Shown one piece after another: positions 18,170 to 26,363 of a DNA stretch of 42,468 nt. Position 1 is the first letter of the stretch. Each line of letters begins with the position of its first letter. A program made the translations under genes and the position numbers. The DNA comes from Dyella sp. ASV21. GTDB lineage: Bacteria > Pseudomonadota > Gammaproteobacteria > Xanthomonadales > Rhodanobacteraceae. Below the pieces are notes generated by a model. That model was not told the DNA's origin. It saw only the letters and a list, made by a program, of their open reading frames with translations, and ran no database searches. Location: NCBI RefSeq assembly GCF_016428975.1, contig NZ_JAELTT010000035.1:1-42468 (forward strand). Direction: 5' to 3'.

Positions 18170-18943
18170 TTATTTGGCGGCGGAAGCGCCCGAGGCGCCA
18201 CCGGTGGCGTGCAGGCCTTCAACGTAGCTGGCGATGGCGGCGATATCCTTCTCGTCCAGCTTCTTGGCAATGCCCGGCATGATCTGCGCGTGGGCATCGT
18301 CGCCCCAGGTCGTGCCATCATGCCAAGCCTTGAGGGTGGCTTCGATGTATTGCGCGTGCTGACTGGTCAGCTGCGGATACATGGCGCCCGGATTGCCGCG
18401 GCCATCGATGCTGTGGCATGCCATGCAGGCCGGTACGCCCTTGGTGGTATCGCCCTGGCGATAGAGCTGCTCGCCGCGCTCGACCAGTGCCTGGTCAGCC
18501 ACGCCCGGCAGTGAGGCCTTGGACGCGAAGTAGGCGCCTATATCGTGCATGTCCTGCTCGGACAATGCGGTGGCCATGCCCAGCATGATCGGGTTCTGGC
18601 GCTTGCCGGACTTGAAATCGGCGAGCTGGCGGACGATGTACGACTCGTGCTGGCCGGCAAGCTTGGGGTATTGCGGGTCGCTGGAGTTGCCATCCATGCC
18701 GTGGCAGGCACCGCAGGCAGCGGCCTTGCCGGCGCCGGCCGTGGCGTCGCCCGGCTTGATGGCGGCTTGCGCCGCAGGAGCGGGCGCATGTTCAGCGGGA
18801 GCGGCCGCCGGCTGGGCGGTAGTGGACGCGGAGGCGGGAGTCTTGGCCTCCTGGGCGAGCAGCACGCTGGAAGACAGCGCAAAAACGAGGACTACGGCAT
18901 AACGAACTACAGCGGGCCGGAAACCGGCGGGCCGAAAACTCAT
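18170..18943 (-). CDS. Cytochrome c4 (dihaem, periplasmic)
   Basis: A 257-residue periplasmic electron carrier with a signal peptide (to VLLAQEA, about 31), an Ala/Pro-rich linker (about 34-65) and two homologous c-type domains. The haem sites are CGACH and CMACH. Axial Met candidates lie in NPIMLGMATAL and AQIMPGIAKKL, and PQYPKLAGQH recurs as MYPQLTSQH in domain 2. Cytochrome c4 feeds electrons to terminal oxidases. GGAG lies before ATG 18943. The two downstream DsbA genes may handle the haem-site thiols or share its oxidative role. Confidence 0.93.
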   Translation of the reverse strand: MSFRPAGFRPAVVRYAVVLVFALSSSVLLAQEAKTPASASTTAQPAAAPAEHAPAPAAQAAIKPGDATAGAGKAAACGACHGMDGNSSDPQYPKLAGQHESYIVRQLADFKSGKRQNPIMLGMATALSEQDMHDIGAYFASKASLPGVADQALVERGEQLYRQGDTTKGVPACMACHSIDGRGNPGAMYPQLTSQHAQYIEATLKAWHDGTTWGDDAHAQIMPGIAKKLDEKDIAAIASYVEGLHATGGASGASAAK

Positions 18944-19053
18944 ACACTTGTCTCCCGAAGTACTGCGATGGCTGCACGGCTCGCGCTGGCTTGCGCGTCC
19001 GCCAATGGCAGAAACTCCCCGATTATCTCCGTGCCACCTTAGCCGGTCAAACC

Positions 19054-19689
19054 ATGTCCAATCCTTTGCAGGGCGCCCAGTTCATACTGGCTGCCCACCG
19101 AATTTCCCAACTTCCTTCCGATAGTGGCGCCGAGGTGGCCTTTGCGGGCCGATCCAACGCGGGCAAATCCAGTGCGCTCAATACGCTCACCGGCCATCGC
19201 GGCCTGGCGCGCACGTCCAAGACACCCGGGCGCACGCAGCAGATGGTCGCGTTTTCCCTGCCGCCGCTGATCCAGGGCGAGGGAGAGGCGCCGCTCACCG
19301 CGCGCCTGATCGACCTGCCCGGGTACGGCTACGCCAAGGTGCCCGAGGAGCTGCGCGAGCACTGGAAGCAGGAGATCGACGCCTACCTCAAGCATCGACA
19401 GAGCCTGCGCGGTATCGTGCTGATTGCCGACATCCGCCATCCGCTCAAGGACTTCGACCGGATGATGCTGGAGTTCTGTTTCGCCACGCACCTGCCGTGC
19501 CACGTGTTGTTGACCAAGGCCGACAAGCTGTCGCGCAGTCAGGCATCGCAGGCGCTGGCGGCCTTGCGCAAGGAGATGGCGGCCAGCGGCACGCAGGCCA
19601 CCGCGCAGATGTTTTCCTCGCATACGCCCACCGGTGTGGACGAGGCGCGCGCCACGGTGATGACCCTGCTCAACACGCCGCGCGAGTAA
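19054..19689 (+). CDS. engB: Ribosome-biogenesis GTPase EngB (YihA/YsxC)
   Basis: An essential small GTPase for late 50S assembly, 211 residues. G1 is GRSNAGKS, the switch region TPGRTQQ, G3 DLPGYGYA, G4 TKAD, and G5 lies around FSSHTPTG. The start MSNPLQGAQ at 19054 matches family length; the longer reading from 18991 would run into the divergent cytochrome c4 promoter region. No strong Shine-Dalgarno is seen. It is divergent from cytochrome c4 and converges on the GAF gene 31 bases later. Confidence 0.95.
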   Translation: MSNPLQGAQFILAAHRISQLPSDSGAEVAFAGRSNAGKSSALNTLTGHRGLARTSKTPGRTQQMVAFSLPPLIQGEGEAPLTARLIDLPGYGYAKVPEELREHWKQEIDAYLKHRQSLRGIVLIADIRHPLKDFDRMMLEFCFATHLPCHVLLTKADKLSRSQASQALAALRKEMAASGTQATAQMFSSHTPTGVDEARATVMTLLNTPRE

Positions 19690-19720
19690 GTCGCACGGCG
19701 GCGAGCGTTCATGGCGTCGC

Positions 19721-20215
19721 TCAGCGGTGCTCGATGGCGTCCATGAATACCTTGCACAGCGCTTCCATGCCGGCCTGGTCGTCCGCATCGAAACGCGCGA
19801 CGGACGGGCTGTCGACATCCCACACGCCAAACAGGCGCCCATCGGCGTGCACCAGCGGCACCACGATCTCCGATTGTGAGGCCGCGTCGCAGGCAATATG
19901 GCCGTCGAATTCATGCACGTCGCGCACCCGTTGGGTCTGGCGTGACTGCGCCGCCGTGCCGCACACGCCACGGCCCAGCGCGATGCGAATGCAGGCAGGC
20001 TTGCCCTGGAACGGACCCACCACCAGCTCGTTGCCATCGTAGAGATAGAAGCCGCACCAGTTGAGGTCGGGCAGGCCGTGGTAGATCAGCGCGGAGAAAT
20101 TGGCGGCGTTGGCGATCAGGTCGCGCTCGCCTTCCATCAGTCCGCGCGCTTGCTGGCACAGGTCCTCGTAGTGCTCGCGCTTGCTGGCATAGGCTTGCGT
20201 GGTCACTTCAAACAT
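19721..20215 (-). CDS. msrC: Free methionine-(R)-sulfoxide reductase (GAF domain, MsrC)
   Basis: A 164-residue single GAF-domain enzyme that reduces free L-methionine-(R)-sulfoxide using thioredoxin. It aligns along its length with E. coli MsrC (165 residues). All three family cysteines are present, in KPACIRI, GRGVCGTA and HIACDAAS. Substrate-pocket elements WCGFYL and LVVGPFQGK are intact. Two Met starts are possible (20215 and 20221); the first fits the ribosome-site spacing better. It fits the thiol/oxidative-stress theme of this window. Confidence 0.92.
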   Translation of the reverse strand: MFEVTTQAYASKREHYEDLCQQARGLMEGERDLIANAANFSALIYHGLPDLNWCGFYLYDGNELVVGPFQGKPACIRIALGRGVCGTAAQSRQTQRVRDVHEFDGHIACDAASQSEIVVPLVHADGRLFGVWDVDSPSVARFDADDQAGMEALCKVFMDAIEHR

Positions 20216-20323
20216 GGGCATTCGCCTCGACTGGAAAGAAAGACCGCTATTATGCGCCCGCACCGGAAGGCGGGCAGCCGCCCGGTTCCACACCGCCATG
20301 GGCCGCCACCAGGGGAAGCGCAT

Positions 20324-20995
20324 ATGTCCACGTTCTTTATTGCCGGGACCGATACCGGCGTGGGCAAGACCCACGCGACCTGCACGTTGTTGCATGCCCT
20401 GCAGGCGCGCGAGCTCAGTGCGTGTGGTATGAAACCCGTCGCCAGCGGTTGCGTGGAAACCGCCGAAGGGCTGCGCAACGAGGATGGGCTGGCCCTGCAG
20501 GCGGCCAGCAGCGAGCTGATGCCCTACGAGTGGATCAACCCGATGGCACTGCGCGAGCCGCTGTCGCCGCACCTGGCGGCGGCTCACGATGGCGTGGAAG
20601 TGCGCCTGGCACCCTTGTTCGAGAGTTTCGAGCGGTTGCGCGACATGCACGACATGGTGCTGGTGGAGGGTGTGGGTGGCTGGCTGGTACCGCTGTCGCG
20701 TGGCCTGCTCGCCTCGGACATCGCCCGCCAGTGGCAATTGCCGGTGATCCTGGTGGTGGGCCTGCGCCTGGGCTGCATCAACCATGCTTTGCTCAGCGCG
20801 CGCGCCATTGCCACCGATGGCTGTCGCCTGGTCGGCTGGATCGGCAACCTGATCGATCCCCAGATGGCCGCGGTGGAGGAGAACCTCGACACCTTGCGCC
20901 AATTGCTGCCCGCGCCCTGTCTCGGCGTGCTGCCTTACGGCGAAACGCCGCGGGCGGCGGCACCGCGCCTGGACGTATCCGCCATCTTGGAGTGA
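20324..20995 (+). CDS. bioD: Dethiobiotin synthetase (BioD)
   Basis: Catalyses the ATP- and CO2-dependent ring closure of 7,8-diaminopelargonate to dethiobiotin, the penultimate step of biotin synthesis. The 223-residue protein has the P-loop GTDTGVGKT, substrate loop KPVASGC and LVEGVGGWLVPL. AGGGGA lies 7 bases before ATG 20324, so the longer reading from 20078 is rejected. No other bio gene is nearby, so bioD is separated from the rest of the pathway. It is followed by a weak hairpin and a small unknown gene. Confidence 0.95.
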   Translation: MSTFFIAGTDTGVGKTHATCTLLHALQARELSACGMKPVASGCVETAEGLRNEDGLALQAASSELMPYEWINPMALREPLSPHLAAAHDGVEVRLAPLFESFERLRDMHDMVLVEGVGGWLVPLSRGLLASDIARQWQLPVILVVGLRLGCINHALLSARAIATDGCRLVGWIGNLIDPQMAAVEENLDTLRQLLPAPCLGVLPYGETPRAAAPRLDVSAILE

Positions 20996-21007
20996 TCTTC
21001 ACGCGGG

Positions 21008-21030
21008 CCGTGCTTGCATGCACGGGTTCT
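21008..21030 (+). terminator. Weak hairpin after bioD
   Basis: CCGTGC (21008-21013) pairs with GCACGG (21020-21025), followed by GTTCTT. A short leaky terminator is plausible, reducing read-through into the next gene. Confidence 0.35.
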
Positions 21031-21044
21031 TGCGGAGATACCCC

Positions 21045-21395
21045 ATGTCGATACGCAGTCACTATTACCTTTCCATCGACGACCTCGCCAAGGCGCGCGG
21101 CCCGCTAGCCGAGCTCAGCTTCGACGGCGCCGGCCCGGAGGATCTTGCGGCCGCCGTGCAGGAGGCCATGCGCACGCGCGAGCTGTTCGAGCGCTGGCGC
21201 GCCATGCAGGACGAGCCCGATGAAGTGGACGCCGCGCTGGCGGTGACCGATCCATCCGCCACGGCCAGCGCCCGGGTGCGCGACCTGCACATCGAAATGG
21301 ACCTGATCACCGACCTTCCAATGAGCATCGTGCGCCATCGCCTGAACCTGCTGATCGGGTCCAGCTGGCAGCTGCGCGACATGCGCAAAGCCTGA
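21045..21395 (+). CDS. Small conserved-looking protein, function unknown
   Basis: 116 residues, soluble, no signal peptide. Seen: MSIRSHYYLSIDDLAKARG, an acidic helix PEDLAAAVQEAM, a linker with PDEVDAALAVTD, then VRDLHIEMDLITDLPMSIVRHRLNLLIG, predicted mostly alpha-helical. GGAG lies about 7 bases before ATG 21045. It sits 49 bases after bioD and may be read from the same promoter. I do not recognise the family, and nothing indicates enzymatic residues. Confidence 0.7.
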   Translation: MSIRSHYYLSIDDLAKARGPLAELSFDGAGPEDLAAAVQEAMRTRELFERWRAMQDEPDEVDAALAVTDPSATASARVRDLHIEMDLITDLPMSIVRHRLNLLIGSSWQLRDMRKA

Positions 21396-21487
21396 GTCGC
21401 ACGGTCAAGCACGACTTCCTGCCCTTGGCACCCAGGCCACGGTGTGGTTAGGCTCGGGATTCTGTACCACCCACTTGGGGAACCCCG

Positions 21488-23692
21488 ATGCTCCGTCTCC
21501 GCACGCTCGTCATTGCTACATCCATCGCGCTCGCCGCCTGCTCGCAGCAGTCCAACGAGCAGGCCGCCCAGCCGGCGCCCGCCAGCACCGCGCCGGCCAA
21601 GGCCAGCACCGCCGCCGCGCCTTCCGCCGAGGTCAGCGCCGTGAATCCGTTCTTCTCGCCCAGCACGCTGCCGTTCCAGGCGCCGCCGTTCGACAAGATC
21701 AAGGATGGCGACTACCAGCCGGCCTTCGAGGAAGGCATGAAGCAGCAGTTGGAGGAGATCCAGAAGATCGCCGACAACCCGGAGGCACCGACCTTCGAGA
21801 ACACCTTCGTGCCGATGGAGAAGTCCGGCCAGCTGTTGAGCCGCGCCATGCATGCGTTCGACGCGGTCAGCGGCGCCAACACCAATGACGCGCTGCAAAA
21901 GGTGCAGGAGGATGAGGCGCCCAAGTTCGCCGAGCACCAGGACGCTATCGTGATGAACGATAAGCTGTTCAAGCGCATCTCGACGATCTACGACCAGCGC
22001 GACTCGCTCAAGCTCGATCCGGAATCCAAGCGCCTGGTCGAAGTGACCTACAGCAACTTCGTGCGCGGCGGCGCCAAGCTCTCCGACGCCGATAAGGCCA
22101 AGCTGAAGGACCTCAACAAGGAAGAATCCTCGTTGAGCACCCAGTTCACCAACAAGCTGTTGGCCGCCACCAAGGACGGCGCGCTGGTGATCGACGACAA
22201 GGCCAAGCTCGACGGTCTGTCCGATGGCGACGTCGCCGCCGCCGCCGAGGCCGCCAAGAGCCGCAAGCTTGATGGCAAGTGGGTGCTGCCGCTGCAGAAC
22301 ACCACGCAGCAGCCGGCGCTGCAGAGCCTCAACGATCGCCCCACCCGCGAAGCGTTGTTCAAGGCCTCGTGGAACCGCTCCGAAAAGGGCGACGCCAACG
22401 ACACCCGCGATTTGATCTCGCGCATTGCGCAGATCCGCGCCGAGCAGGCCAAGCTGCTGGGCTTCTCCAGCTACGCTGCCTGGAAGCTGGAAGACCAGAT
22501 GGCCAAGACGCCGGAAACGGCGCTCACCTTCATGGACAAGCTGGCTCCGGCCGCCACGGCGCGTGCCGAGCGCGAGGCCAAGGACATCCAGGATGTGATC
22601 GACCAGCAGAAGGGTGGCTTCAAGGTCGAGGCATGGGACTGGAATCACTACTCCGAGCAGGTGCGCAAGGCCAAGTACGATCTGGACGAATCGCAGATCA
22701 AGCCGTACTTCGAGCTGGATAACGTGCTGCAGAACGGCGTGTTCTACGCCGCCAACCAGCTCTACGGCCTGACCTTCAAGGAGCGCAAGGATATCCCCGT
22801 CTGGCAGCCGGACGTGCGCGTGTTCGAAGTGTTCGACAAGGACGGCACCTCGCTGGCGCTGTTCTATTGCGACTACTTCAAGCGCGACAACAAGAACGGC
22901 GGCGCCTGGATGAGCAACCTGGTCGACCAGTCCAAGCTCATGGGCACCAAGCCGGTGATCTTCAACGTTGCCAACTTCACCAAGCCCGCGCCGGGCCAGC
23001 CGGCCCTGCTGTCGTTCGACGACGTGATTACCATGTTCCACGAGTTTGGCCACGGCCTGCACGGCATCTTCGCCGACTCGCAGTACCCGAGCCTGTCGGG
23101 CGCGGCCACCGCGCGTGACTTCGTGGAGTTCCCGTCGCAGTTCAACGAGCATTGGGCGACCGATCCGAAGGTCTTCGCCAACTACGCCAAGAACTATAAG
23201 ACCGGCGAGCCGATGCCGGCCGAGCTGGTGGAGAAGATCAAGAAGGCCAAGACCTTCAACAAGGGCTACGACATGACCGAGCTGGTCTCGGCCGCCTTGC
23301 TCGACATGAGTTGGCACAGCCTGAGTGCCGATGCGCCCAAGCAGGACCCGGACAAGTTCGAAGCCGACGCGCTCGCCAAGGCCAAGATCAATCTGAGCTA
23401 CGTGCCGCCGCGTTACCGTTCCAGCTATTTCCAGCACATCTGGGGCAACGGCTACGCCGCCGGTTACTACGCCTACCTGTGGACGGAGATGCTGGCGGAC
23501 GATGCGTTCCAGGGCTTCGTGGACAAGGGTGGCTTGACCCGCGAAAACGGCGATCGTTTCCGCGCCATGATTCTCTCGCGCGGTAATACCGAAGAGCTGA
23601 GCAAGCTGTACAAGGATTGGCGCGGCAAGGACCCGAGCATCGAGCCGATGCTGCTGAACCGCGGCCTGAAGGAAGCGCCGCAGAAGAAGTAA
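21488..23692 (+). CDS. M3 family zinc oligopeptidase, lipoprotein form (Dcp-like)
   Basis: A 734-residue thimet-type oligopeptidase predicted to degrade short peptides in the periplasm. The lipobox IALAAC gives acylated Cys18, followed by an Ala/Pro/Ser linker to about 50. The zinc site is FHEFGHGLHGIF (HEXXH) with downstream Glu in RDFVEFPSQFNEHW. The YFQHIWGNGYAAGYYAYLW segment near the C-terminus is the family substrate wall. It is secreted and membrane-tethered, unlike cytosolic OpdA. It ends with a strong intrinsic terminator and appears monocistronic. Confidence 0.93.
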   Translation: MLRLRTLVIATSIALAACSQQSNEQAAQPAPASTAPAKASTAAAPSAEVSAVNPFFSPSTLPFQAPPFDKIKDGDYQPAFEEGMKQQLEEIQKIADNPEAPTFENTFVPMEKSGQLLSRAMHAFDAVSGANTNDALQKVQEDEAPKFAEHQDAIVMNDKLFKRISTIYDQRDSLKLDPESKRLVEVTYSNFVRGGAKLSDADKAKLKDLNKEESSLSTQFTNKLLAATKDGALVIDDKAKLDGLSDGDVAAAAEAAKSRKLDGKWVLPLQNTTQQPALQSLNDRPTREALFKASWNRSEKGDANDTRDLISRIAQIRAEQAKLLGFSSYAAWKLEDQMAKTPETALTFMDKLAPAATARAEREAKDIQDVIDQQKGGFKVEAWDWNHYSEQVRKAKYDLDESQIKPYFELDNVLQNGVFYAANQLYGLTFKERKDIPVWQPDVRVFEVFDKDGTSLALFYCDYFKRDNKNGGAWMSNLVDQSKLMGTKPVIFNVANFTKPAPGQPALLSFDDVITMFHEFGHGLHGIFADSQYPSLSGAATARDFVEFPSQFNEHWATDPKVFANYAKNYKTGEPMPAELVEKIKKAKTFNKGYDMTELVSAALLDMSWHSLSADAPKQDPDKFEADALAKAKINLSYVPPRYRSSYFQHIWGNGYAAGYYAYLWTEMLADDAFQGFVDKGGLTRENGDRFRAMILSRGNTEELSKLYKDWRGKDPSIEPMLLNRGLKEAPQKK

Positions 23693-23712
23693 GGCGTTTC
23701 GTCGCGTGTGAG

Positions 23713-23742
23713 AAGAGGCCGGCCATGCCGGCCTCTTTTTTT
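23713..23742 (+). terminator. Rho-independent terminator of the M3 peptidase
   Basis: AAGAGGCCGGC (23713-23723) pairs with GCCGGCCTCTT (23727-23737) around a CAT loop, and the T-run continues to 23742. Textbook form, 21 bases after the stop codon. Confidence 0.92.
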
Positions 23743-23767
23743 GCCGCGCCTTGCGGCCCGTGCGACA

Positions 23768-23781
23768 TTGACGACGATCAA
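23768..23781 (+). promoter_or_regulatory. FNR/ANR-like operator upstream of the CBS-BON gene
   Basis: TTGACGACGATCAA matches the FNR/ANR consensus TTGAT-N4-ATCAA with one mismatch. Its flanks extend the dyad to CATTGA...TCAATG (23766-23783). A -10-like CATACT (23803-23808) implies a start near 23815, placing the dyad centre near -41, the class II activator position. Confidence 0.5.
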
Positions 23782-23832
23782 TGCCCAGGGCGACTGCTTG
23801 CGCATACTGCCTCCATCGGCGGAGGCGAAGAC

Positions 23833-24528
23833 ATGAAGGTTGGCGACGCAATGAATGGCGAGGTGCGCACCGCGCTTGTCAGCGATCCGGTGTCGCTTGC
23901 CATGCAGATCATGCTGGGCGCACGCGTGAGCGGCTTGCCGGTGGTGGACGATCAGGGCGGCCTCATCGGCATCCTTACCGAAGGCGACCTCATTCGTCGC
24001 TCGGAAGTGGGCACGGAGCGCCGTCGCCCCCGTTGGCTGGAGTGGGTGCTCGGTCCGCGCCGTCTCGCGCAGGAGTACGTGGGCACGCACAGTCGTCGCG
24101 TCGGCGACCTGATGTCCCGCGAGGTGCTCACGGTGGAAGAATCGGCGCCCCTGGGCGATGCGGTTGCCTTGTTGGAGCGTCATCACATCAAGCGCGTGCC
24201 GGTGACGCGCGATGGGCGGCTGGTCGGCATCCTCAGCCGGGCCGATCTGATGCGCGTATTCCTTGCCGCTTTGCCGAAGGAAGCCGCCGATGGCGTGGCG
24301 TCCGATGCGGATATCCAGCAGCACATTCATCAGGAAATGCTGCGTCATCCCTGGATCACGCGTTCGGCCGTCCAGGTCAACGTGGCGCGGGGTGCGGTCG
24401 ATCTCGATGGCGTGGTTACCAATGAAGCTATGCGCCAGGCGCTGCGCGTACTGGTGGAGAACGTGCCCGGCGTGGTGTGTGTCACCGATAAGCTGACCAC
24501 GGTGGATGCCACCACGGCTTATATGTAG
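23833..24528 (+). CDS. CBS-CBS-BON domain protein
   Basis: A 231-residue cytosolic protein with two CBS motifs and a C-terminal BON domain. CBS1 is about 1-60 (VGDAMNGEVRTAL, GLPVVDDQGGLIGILTEGDL), CBS2 about 85-145 (VGDLMSREVLTV, RVPVTRDGRLVGILSRADL) and BON about 158-225 (VNVARGAVDLDGVVTNEAMR, VPGVVCVTDKLTTV). CBS pairs bind adenine nucleotides; BON domains often bind lipid or protein surfaces. The target is unknown. GGAG lies about 8 bases before ATG 23833. The upstream FNR-like site suggests induction at low oxygen, as reported for some CBS proteins in pseudomonads. Confidence 0.85.
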   Translation: MKVGDAMNGEVRTALVSDPVSLAMQIMLGARVSGLPVVDDQGGLIGILTEGDLIRRSEVGTERRRPRWLEWVLGPRRLAQEYVGTHSRRVGDLMSREVLTVEESAPLGDAVALLERHHIKRVPVTRDGRLVGILSRADLMRVFLAALPKEAADGVASDADIQQHIHQEMLRHPWITRSAVQVNVARGAVDLDGVVTNEAMRQALRVLVENVPGVVCVTDKLTTVDATTAYM

Positions 24529-24603
24529 ACCGACGGGGGCCTGACCGATGAGGTCTGTTGAGGCGGTCGATCCGAGCATCCCTGGGCGCCGCGCCGCAGG
24601 CAC

Positions 24604-25512
24604 TCAGTTGAGCATGGCCTGACGCGCACTCTCACCGCGGATGCGGCCAGGACAGATGCCGCTGACGCGCTTGAACAGCCGCCGGAACGCCGCTTCGCTG
24701 CTGTAACCCAGTTGCTGGGCGATGCCCGCCACCGATTGCTGCCGGTCACGCAGCCACTGCTCGGCAAGGCTTACCCGCCATTGGGTGAGGTATTGGATCG
24801 GCGGCACTTTCATCAGTTGGGTAAAGCGCTCTGCAAAGGCGGAGCGTGACATGCAGGCGAGGGCGGCCATCGACTGCATGGTCCACGCTTTGCCCGGTTG
24901 GTCGTGCACGGCGTGAAGCACGCGTGCGATGCGCGGATCGGCGAGTGAGGCGAATAGACCCTGGCGCTCGTCGGTGTCGCGTGCGTAATCGCAAATGGCC
25001 AGCGTGAACAACGCGTCGGCCAGCTTGTTCAACAGCACCTGCCGACCTGCACAGTCCTGATGAACCGCCTCCACCATCATCGCCGAAAGCTGCCGGAATG
25101 GCGTGCTGGAGCGTTCGGCGCGTATCACCATGCACGCGGGCAGCGCGAGCCCCAGCGGATGCGACGTTGTGCCGATGAAACGAAACTCGCCGCAGATGAG
25201 GCTGGTGCGGTCGCTGCCGTTGACGCCGCGCAAGCGATGCGGCGCGCCGTGCGGAAAAATCACCAGGTCGCCAGTTTCCAGCGTGATGCCCTGTGCGAGC
25301 ACGGCGCTTTCCACTTGGCAGTCGCCATGACCTACCAGGTGAAACAGGCCGCATTCGTATCGAGGCTCATCGAGGAACCACTCGCCGCAGCGGTGCAGCT
25401 CAGCCACTACCTGCACCTGCAGCATCGATTGATTGAGCAGCGATTCCAGCGCGGGTTCGACCAGGCGAGGGCGGACACCGGCCGGACAGGAGGGGTTCGG
25501 TTCGATGTACAT
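24604..25512 (-). CDS. AraC-family regulator with N-terminal cupin-type sensor
   Basis: A 302-residue transcription factor. The N-terminal part (about 20-170) is a cupin-like sensor with LFHLVGHGDC, LETGDLVIFPHGAPHRL and ICGEFRFIG. The C-terminal AraC domain (about 200-300) has two helix-turn-helix units, MQSMAALACMSRSAFAERF and VAGIAQQLGYSSEAAFRRLF. ATG 25512 has AGGAAG 7 bases upstream. It lies 56 bases after the DUF2063 gene on the same strand, so it may be the last gene of the bufferin operon or its dedicated regulator. The effector is unknown. Confidence 0.88.
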   Translation of the reverse strand: MYIEPNPSCPAGVRPRLVEPALESLLNQSMLQVQVVAELHRCGEWFLDEPRYECGLFHLVGHGDCQVESAVLAQGITLETGDLVIFPHGAPHRLRGVNGSDRTSLICGEFRFIGTTSHPLGLALPACMVIRAERSSTPFRQLSAMMVEAVHQDCAGRQVLLNKLADALFTLAICDYARDTDERQGLFASLADPRIARVLHAVHDQPGKAWTMQSMAALACMSRSAFAERFTQLMKVPPIQYLTQWRVSLAEQWLRDRQQSVAGIAQQLGYSSEAAFRRLFKRVSGICPGRIRGESARQAMLN

Positions 25513-25568
25513 GGACAAGCTTCCTGCGAGTGGCTCTGAAAGCTAGTTCGCTGGAAGTCCGCCCAGGG

Positions 25569-26363
25569 TTACCTCGATGGGGTTGGCAGCATGGTTACCC
25601 CGCCGATCAGGCCATCCGCGAGCCAGCGCTGGAGCAGCGAGACCAGCGTGGGCAAGGCGTGATGAGGGCCGCGACGCTCGGCAAGGCGTTCACACAGCTG
25701 CGCCAGGGGCGCCCCTTGCAGGGCAGCCTTCAGTACGGGCAGCTCATCGGCATCGACTCGGCGGTAGCGCACCTCGGTCGAGGGGCGCCATACCAGGAGA
25801 TGACGAGCGCGTGATGCGTAGCGCGGCCGGGGGCGCGGCAGGTCTTGGTCGGCGGCGCGGCGGAAGGCATCGGCGTTGAGCGCGCACGCCAGTACGGCGG
25901 CATGCCGCAATGGGCGAAGCCTGAGCGTGGCCCAGGCGGCCGGATCGATATCGGCGAGCGCGGAGGCATCGATCGGCGACTCGTCGGCGGCATCGAAAGC
26001 GGTCGAAATGGCCCAGTCCAGCGCGGCCACCTCGGCCCATGCCGGTCGCGCGCTCCAGGGCGCGGACTGGCCGAGGAAGTGCGTCATGCCCTGACCGTGC
26101 CAGCGGATGTTGTAGTGGGTGGATGGGTGTGCGGCGACATACGCGTCCAGCAGCGTTTCGAAGCGCCGCCCGGCGAGCAGGCGCAGGCCGGGAAACTCCG
26201 TGGCCAGTGCATCGCGCAGGCGCAGGCAATAGCCGCGTTGATAGATGGCAAAGCGCTGGTCGCGATCGGCCAGGGCATCGCCGCAGAGTGATGCGGGCGA
26301 GGGGGCTACGCCGTCGCGCATGGCCTCGGCGAGCTGGCATTGCAGGGCATGCAGGGCGTTCAC
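25569..26363 (-). CDS. bufC: DUF2063 bufferin-maturation partner (BufC-like)
   Basis: A 264-residue protein with an N-terminal DUF2063 domain: [53 protein letters not shown]-terminal winged-type region with [19 protein letters not shown] follows. DUF2063 proteins accompany DUF692 oxidases and are thought to recognise the precursor peptide and deliver it to the enzyme. The start is a GTG at 26363 overlapping the bufB stop (GTGA), which gives tight coupling and equal synthesis. Upstream extension would lie inside bufB. Confidence 0.85.
   Translation of the reverse strand: MNALHALQCQLAEAMRDGVAPSPASLCGDALADRDQRFAIYQRGYCLRLRDALATEFPGLRLLAGRRFETLLDAYVAAHPSTHYNIRWHGQGMTHFLGQSAPWSARPAWAEVAALDWAISTAFDAADESPIDASALADIDPAAWATLRLRPLRHAAVLACALNADAFRRAADQDLPRPRPRYASRARHLLVWRPSTEVRYRRVDADELPVLKAALQGAPLAQLCERLAERRGPHHALPTLVSLLQRWLADGLIGGVTMLPTPSR

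Noticed and set aside
20216-20323. BirA-type biotin operator before bioD
   Set aside because: No TTGTAAACC/GGTTTACAA-like dyad is present; only a weak TATTAT box was seen.
21065-23851. Long open frame of about 928 codons on the minus strand
   Set aside because: It is a shadow of the M3 peptidase and its neighbours. The plus strand carries the full HEXXH enzyme with lipobox and terminator, while the minus reading has no recognisable domain.
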